Below, in pieces: positions 5,630 through 8,449 of a DNA stretch of 8,449 nucleotides (its first letter is position 1; every line of letters begins with the position of its first letter). Both the position numbers and the translations under genes were made by a program. The notes beneath the pieces were generated by a model. It did not search any database, was not told the DNA's origin, and saw nothing but the letters and a program-made list of their open reading frames with translations. The stretch is from Sulfurimonadaceae bacterium (lineage in GTDB: Bacteria; Campylobacterota; Campylobacteria; Campylobacterales; Sulfurimonadaceae). The stretch covers positions 1-8,449 of the forward strand of contig JAPHSI010000262.1 in the NCBI GenBank assembly GCA_026193155.1. Reading direction: 5' to 3'.

Positions 5630-5920
5630 TTATAGTTCATAATCTACTACTTTAGATACCTCAGTTACTTTTTTTATAAGTTCAACTACTTCAAGATGTG
5701 CCGGATGCACAGCGTAGGCTTTCAAGTCGTCCTTTGTTGCAAAAGTAGAATAAAGTGAAAGATCGAATGCACGTTCGCTTTGGTTAAAGTCTATTCCGAC
5801 TTCCATCTTACCAAGCATTGGTATTTTTGATACCAACTCTTCTAATTTACTTTTTACTACTAAAAGATTCTGCTCTTTATTTTCATCTTTAAATTTAAAC
5901 ATAACTATGTGAACTATCAT
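5630..5920 (-). CDS. Dabb (stress-responsive A/B barrel) domain protein
   Basis: A 96-aa single-domain protein of the Dabb family (dimeric alpha+beta barrel), cytosolic. It starts MIVHIVMFKFKDE with the family's conserved His4 and Phe8 and ends with the conserved barrel strand VVDYE (91-95). FDLSLYSTF (52-60) is the second strand pair, and YAVHPAHLEVVE (69-80) is the diagnostic motif, with the His-Pro x His pattern common in this family. Members are mostly of unknown function; a few plant and fungal relatives are small-molecule cyclases or stress proteins, which does not identify the bacterial role. AAGAG sits six bases before the ATG. It appears to lead an operon with the MFS gene 15 bp downstream and is divergent from the PanE-like gene. 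Confidence 0.9.
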   Translation of the reverse strand: MIVHIVMFKFKDENKEQNLLVVKSKLEELVSKIPMLGKMEVGIDFNQSERAFDLSLYSTFATKDDLKAYAVHPAHLEVVELIKKVTEVSKVVDYEL

Positions 5921-5947
5921 TTTAAACTCTTTATATTATTTTGGCTC

Positions 5948-5975
5948 TGATTATATCATATTGATGGTATCATAA
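5948..5975. promoter_or_regulatory. Tandem palindromic repeats between divergent genes
   Basis: Two adjacent 14-bp units each contain the palindromic core TGAT-N3-ATCA followed by TA: cores at 5948-5958 and 5962-5972. The first core overlaps a minus-strand TATAAT (5955-5950) that would serve the Dabb/MFS genes. Two identically spaced symmetric cores are what paired dimer binding sites of a repressor look like. A regulator is not identified. The spacer is three bases, not the four of an FNR site. Confidence 0.45.
5950..5955 (-). promoter_or_regulatory. Candidate -10 box for the Dabb/MFS genes
   Basis: Exact TATAAT on the minus strand, 30 bp upstream of the Dabb ATG. No good -35 hexamer lies at 16-18 bp; TTGCGT at 19 bp matches only three positions. 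It is embedded in the first palindromic core of the tandem repeat, which raises its credibility a little. A leader of about 22-25 nt is expected. Confidence 0.4.
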
Positions 5976-5998
5976 CGCAAACAAAAAAGAGAAAATAG

Positions 5999-6895
5999 AT
6001 GCAAAAAGATTTAAAAACAGCAATAATAGGAATAGGCGGAGTCGGCGGATATATAGGGGCTAAACTCACTCAACATAAACAAGATGTTACACTTTTTGCA
6101 AGAGATAAAAATCTAGATGCCATAAAACAAAATGGACTTAAAATTATAGATAATAAGGATGAATTTATTGTACATCCTAAAATGAATGAAGAAGCACTAT
6201 TTGATGTTGTATTTATAACTTCTAAGAGTTATGATTTTAAAAGTGTATGTAAGAGCATAAAAGATTATGTAAAAGACGACACCCTTATCATACCTTTGGC
6301 AAACGGCGTAAACCATAAAGATGAGTTAAAAAACTACCTTGATAAAGGCATCATATGTGATGGATGCATCTACATAATTTCTAATCTAAAAGAGTATGGT
6401 GTTATAGAGAAAAAAGCAGATACCTTTTACTTACAATTTGGGACTGAAACTAAGGGTACAGAAGATAGACTCAAAAAACTGCAAGATATTTTAAATCAAA
6501 GCGGACTAAAATCTAAGTACAGTAAAACCATAAAATATGACTGTTGGAAAAAGTACCTGTTTATATCATCTTTTGCATCTCTTACATCTCATTTTAAAAA
6601 ACCTATGGGATATGTTGTAGAAGAGCAAAGAGAGCTATTAGAAGCAGTTCTGTTAGAGATTCAAAGTGTAGCAAATTCTCTAAATATACCGATTAGTGAT
6701 GAAGATATACAAAAAACTATAAAACAAGCCCAGAGTATACCGTATGATTCAAAAACATCTATGCAGATAGACTTTGAAAACGAGCATAAAACCGAACTTG
6801 AATCTCTTTGCGGATATATAGTAAAAGAAGCAAATAGATTAGGTGTAGATGCTAAAAATATGGAAAAAATTTATACAAAACTATCAGGGGTTTAG
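5999..6895 (+). CDS. PanE-like 2-dehydropantoate 2-reductase family protein
   Basis: An NADPH-dependent ketopantoate reductase family protein, 298 aa, full length and cytosolic. PanE reduces 2-dehydropantoate to pantoate in coenzyme A synthesis. The Rossmann motif is GIGGVGGY (11-18), with R35 in LFAR as a probable NADPH-phosphate contact. SKSYD (75-79) and LANGVNHKDEL (100-110) carry the conserved Lys76 and Asn102. CWKKYLFISSFASLTS (182-197) aligns with the catalytic helix: Lys185 matches the general-acid lysine, but the following active-site Asn of E. coli PanE appears to be Ile189. SKTSMQIDFENEHKTELE (251-268) matches the substrate-binding Ser and Asp block. Such PanE-like paralogues may act on other 2-keto acids, so I give no symbol. 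It abuts the 67-aa gene with no gap and is divergent from the Dabb gene; there is no pan operon. Confidence 0.85.
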   Translation: MQKDLKTAIIGIGGVGGYIGAKLTQHKQDVTLFARDKNLDAIKQNGLKIIDNKDEFIVHPKMNEEALFDVVFITSKSYDFKSVCKSIKDYVKDDTLIIPLANGVNHKDELKNYLDKGIICDGCIYIISNLKEYGVIEKKADTFYLQFGTETKGTEDRLKKLQDILNQSGLKSKYSKTIKYDCWKKYLFISSFASLTSHFKKPMGYVVEEQRELLEAVLLEIQSVANSLNIPISDEDIQKTIKQAQSIPYDSKTSMQIDFENEHKTELESLCGYIVKEANRLGVDAKNMEKIYTKLSGV

Positions 6896-7099
6896 ATGAA
6901 AGAGATTTACGGTGTAGGGATATTATTTTTTTACTTTTTTAAGTGGCCTTATTTTTTAGGCTTTCCATATCTATATGTAAACGGATTAAACCAAAACTAC
7001 ATACTAGATGCACTTTGGTTTTACTGTGTGTTTTTGATTTTAAAAGATATTTACGTAATGATTAAAAACAAAAAAATCAACAGATGCAAAAAAGATTAG
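6896..7099 (+). CDS. Small aromatic-rich membrane protein, unrecognised
   Basis: A 67-aa protein I cannot assign. It has two hydrophobic stretches, about 5-27 and 36-56, unusually rich in Phe, Tyr and Trp (FFYFFKWPYFLGFPYLY at 11-27), then a basic tail (KNKKINRCKKD). The first stretch is broken by Lys, Pro and Gly and may be re-entrant or interfacial; the second is a regular transmembrane helix. The basic C-terminus should be cytoplasmic. The ATG directly follows the PanE-like stop (TAGATG), and AGGGG (6886-6890) sits five bases before it, so it is translated, probably coupled to the upstream gene. Its last four bases overlap the convergent transporter. No function can be read from the sequence. 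Confidence 0.75.
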   Translation: MKEIYGVGILFFYFFKWPYFLGFPYLYVNGLNQNYILDALWFYCVFLILKDIYVMIKNKKINRCKKD

Positions 7100-8449
7100 C
7101 TGAGAATCCCTTTCCAGAAAAACTCGGCTATCATAACTATACAAAAAATACCTACAAGATTTAGAATTATTCCGTATTTCATCATACTTTTAACATCAAC
7201 TACACCGCTACTCATTGCTATTGCATTTGGCGGAGTGGCGATTGGAAGCATAAATGCATAACTAGCACACAAAGTTGCTACCATCATAAACAGTGTCGTA
7301 TTTATACCTGTTTGAATTGATACGGAGTATATAACAGGAAGCATTATAGATATGAGTGCCGTATTTGAAGTTATCTCTGTCGTAAATGTTATAAGCATAG
7401 CTACCGCAAAAAGTAAAAGTATAGGATGTAGTTCCGTCATAGTTATAAGATACGATGCAACTTCTGATGCAAGTCCTGTCTCAGAAAAAGCCTTTGCTAT
7501 TGAAAACCCGGCTCCAAATAAAAACATGATTCTATATGGTATTTTTGCTTTATCTTCCATCCACTCCAATATATTAAACGGCGGTGCAAAAAGTATAAGT
7601 CCTGCTGCAAGTAACATCCCTGCTTCACTCAGTCCTAGACCGGACCAAAAAGGCTTCATTGGAGCATTTAAAAGCAGCATGAATATAAGTCCGCCTATGA
7701 TGAATAGAACTTTTTTCTGATCTTTTTCAAGTGGTTTTTTATCATTTATCCTGTCTAGTGGAACATTAGGAACCCCAAGACTAAGTAGTAAACTCACTAC
7801 TATAAACATTAAAGCAGCAAGTGGGACAACCATCCACATCCACTGAAAAAACGGTATAGCATCCATCCCTTTATCCGACATAATTCCAAGAAGTATAAGA
7901 TTTGGAGGTGTGCCTATAGGTGTCATAATTCCACCTACACTTGCACCATACGCTATGGCAAGTGCAAACCGAAGTTTTAGTTTTACATCTTCTGTTATAA
8001 ATAAAGCTATCGACATAAGAAGAAGGGTTGTAGTTGTATTTGAAAGAATTGAGCTTAGTAGTCCAGAAGTTATGGCTAAAGAAAATATCATACCCCTTGG
8101 AGTATTTGGAAAAAGTGATAGCATCTTATCTGCTATCCAAGTATGCAAGTTTGTTTTTTCCACTGCTATAGCTATTAAAAAACCACCCAAAAACAAATAA
8201 ATAATCGGATGCGAATAGTTAATTGCCGTTGCTTTTGTGTTTAAAATAGAAAAAGCGGGAAAAAGTATAATAGGAAGCAGTGAAACTACCGCAAGTGGTA
8301 AACCTTCGTTTGTCCAAAGAACAACCATCATTGCTATAAGACCAAGAAGGGAAGCTTGTGTAGGATTAAATATACTGATTGAAATCCCAAAAACAAGCAA
8401 ACCTATTAAAATACCTATAGATATTTTTTTTATCTGTTCTTTGTGTTCA
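7096..8449 (-). CDS. DASS/SLC13 family sodium-coupled anion transporter, 5' partial
   Basis: An inner-membrane transporter of the divalent anion:sodium symporter family (dicarboxylates such as succinate or malate, or sulfate; substrate not decidable). About 450 residues are visible. Counting from the TTG at 8400, the paired SNT signatures are SNT 120-122 and 345-347, with the hairpin-tip motifs TPIGTPPN (160-167) and LPIATPPN (385-392). MFLFGAGFSIAKAFSETGLA (292-311) is also typical. The frame stays open upstream of 8400 to the edge, adding EHKEQIKKISIGILIG, which completes a basic N-terminus and first transmembrane helix. The TTG at 8400 lies inside that helix and lacks a well-spaced ribosome site, so the true start is beyond the window. 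The stop overlaps the 67-aa gene by 4 bp. The promoter is not visible. Confidence 0.92.
   Translation of the reverse strand, partial: EHKEQIKKISIGILIGLLVFGISISIFNPTQASLLGLIAMMVVLWTNEGLPLAVVSLLPIILFPAFSILNTKATAINYSHPIIYLFLGGFLIAIAVEKTNLHTWIADKMLSLFPNTPRGMIFSLAITSGLLSSILSNTTTTLLLMSIALFITEDVKLKLRFALAIAYGASVGGIMTPIGTPPNLILLGIMSDKGMDAIPFFQWMWMVVPLAALMFIVVSLLLSLGVPNVPLDRINDKKPLEKDQKKVLFIIGGLIFMLLLNAPMKPFWSGLGLSEAGMLLAAGLILFAPPFNILEWMEDKAKIPYRIMFLFGAGFSIAKAFSETGLASEVASYLITMTELHPILLLFAVAMLITFTTEITSNTALISIMLPVIYSVSIQTGINTTLFMMVATLCASYAFMLPIATPPNAIAMSSGVVDVKSMMKYGIILNLVGIFCIVMIAEFFWKGILS

Noticed and set aside
5629..5634. Internal promoter TATAAT in front of the MFS gene
   Set aside because: No -35 element at any normal spacing; TATAAT is expected by chance several times in DNA this AT-rich.
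5961..5973. FNR-type box TTGAT-N-ATCAT
   Set aside because: The spacer is three bases rather than four and the outer base does not fit; the tandem 14-bp arrangement is a better description.
7352..8200. Two plus-strand open frames opposite the DASS transporter (7352-7720 and 7910-8200)
   Set aside because: They lie fully within a clearly conserved transporter gene and have no recognisable domain or start signals.
1..8449. A new defence, mobile or biosynthetic system
   Set aside because: No transposase, integrase, nuclease, toxin-antitoxin, array or modular enzyme is present, and most genes belong to ordinary families.

Overview
The window is AT-rich, densely packed chromosomal DNA from a Campylobacterota (epsilonproteobacterial) genome. 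A free-living sulfur oxidiser of the Sulfurimonas/Sulfurovum type is most likely. The call rests on the order polyprenyl diphosphate synthase then hemA, an arrangement also found in Helicobacter and Campylobacter, on codon use, and on a c-type cytochrome and membrane-transporter repertoire typical of that group. There is no tRNA, rRNA, IS element, CRISPR array or phage gene. No stretch longer than about 130 bases lacks a gene.

Layout. Positions 1-3938 hold a minus-strand run. In transcription order it contains a 63-aa single-span membrane protein, a Ste24-type M48 membrane protease, a small acidic thioredoxin-like protein, an exported hypothetical protein with a TTG start, a long-chain polyprenyl diphosphate synthase (ispB-like), and hemA, which is cut by the left edge. 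The exported-protein/ispB/hemA block has its own well-formed sigma70-type promoter inside the 3' end of the thioredoxin gene. The ispB stop and hemA start overlap as TGATG. A divergent intergenic region (3939-4065) separates this run from a plus-strand monoheme cytochrome c, also with a TTG start. The cytochrome gene converges on and overlaps a minus-strand MFS transporter, which lies just downstream of a Dabb-domain gene. A second divergent region (5921-5998) separates the Dabb gene from a plus-strand ketopantoate-reductase-like gene that abuts a 67-aa membrane protein gene. That pair converges on and overlaps a DASS/SLC13 transporter that runs off the right edge.

Functionally this is mostly housekeeping: isoprenoid-quinone side chain, tetrapyrrole entry step, membrane-protein proteolysis, redox proteins and transport. 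I find no convincing new multi-gene system. The items most worth a second look are regulatory. They are a dyad that would pair with the thioredoxin ribosome-binding site, two divergent promoter regions with symmetric operator-like repeats, a 5'-end hairpin at a TTG-initiated gene, and a perfect 11-bp inverted repeat across the stop codon of the small membrane protein. Two small unrecognised membrane proteins (63 and 67 aa) also deserve comparative work.
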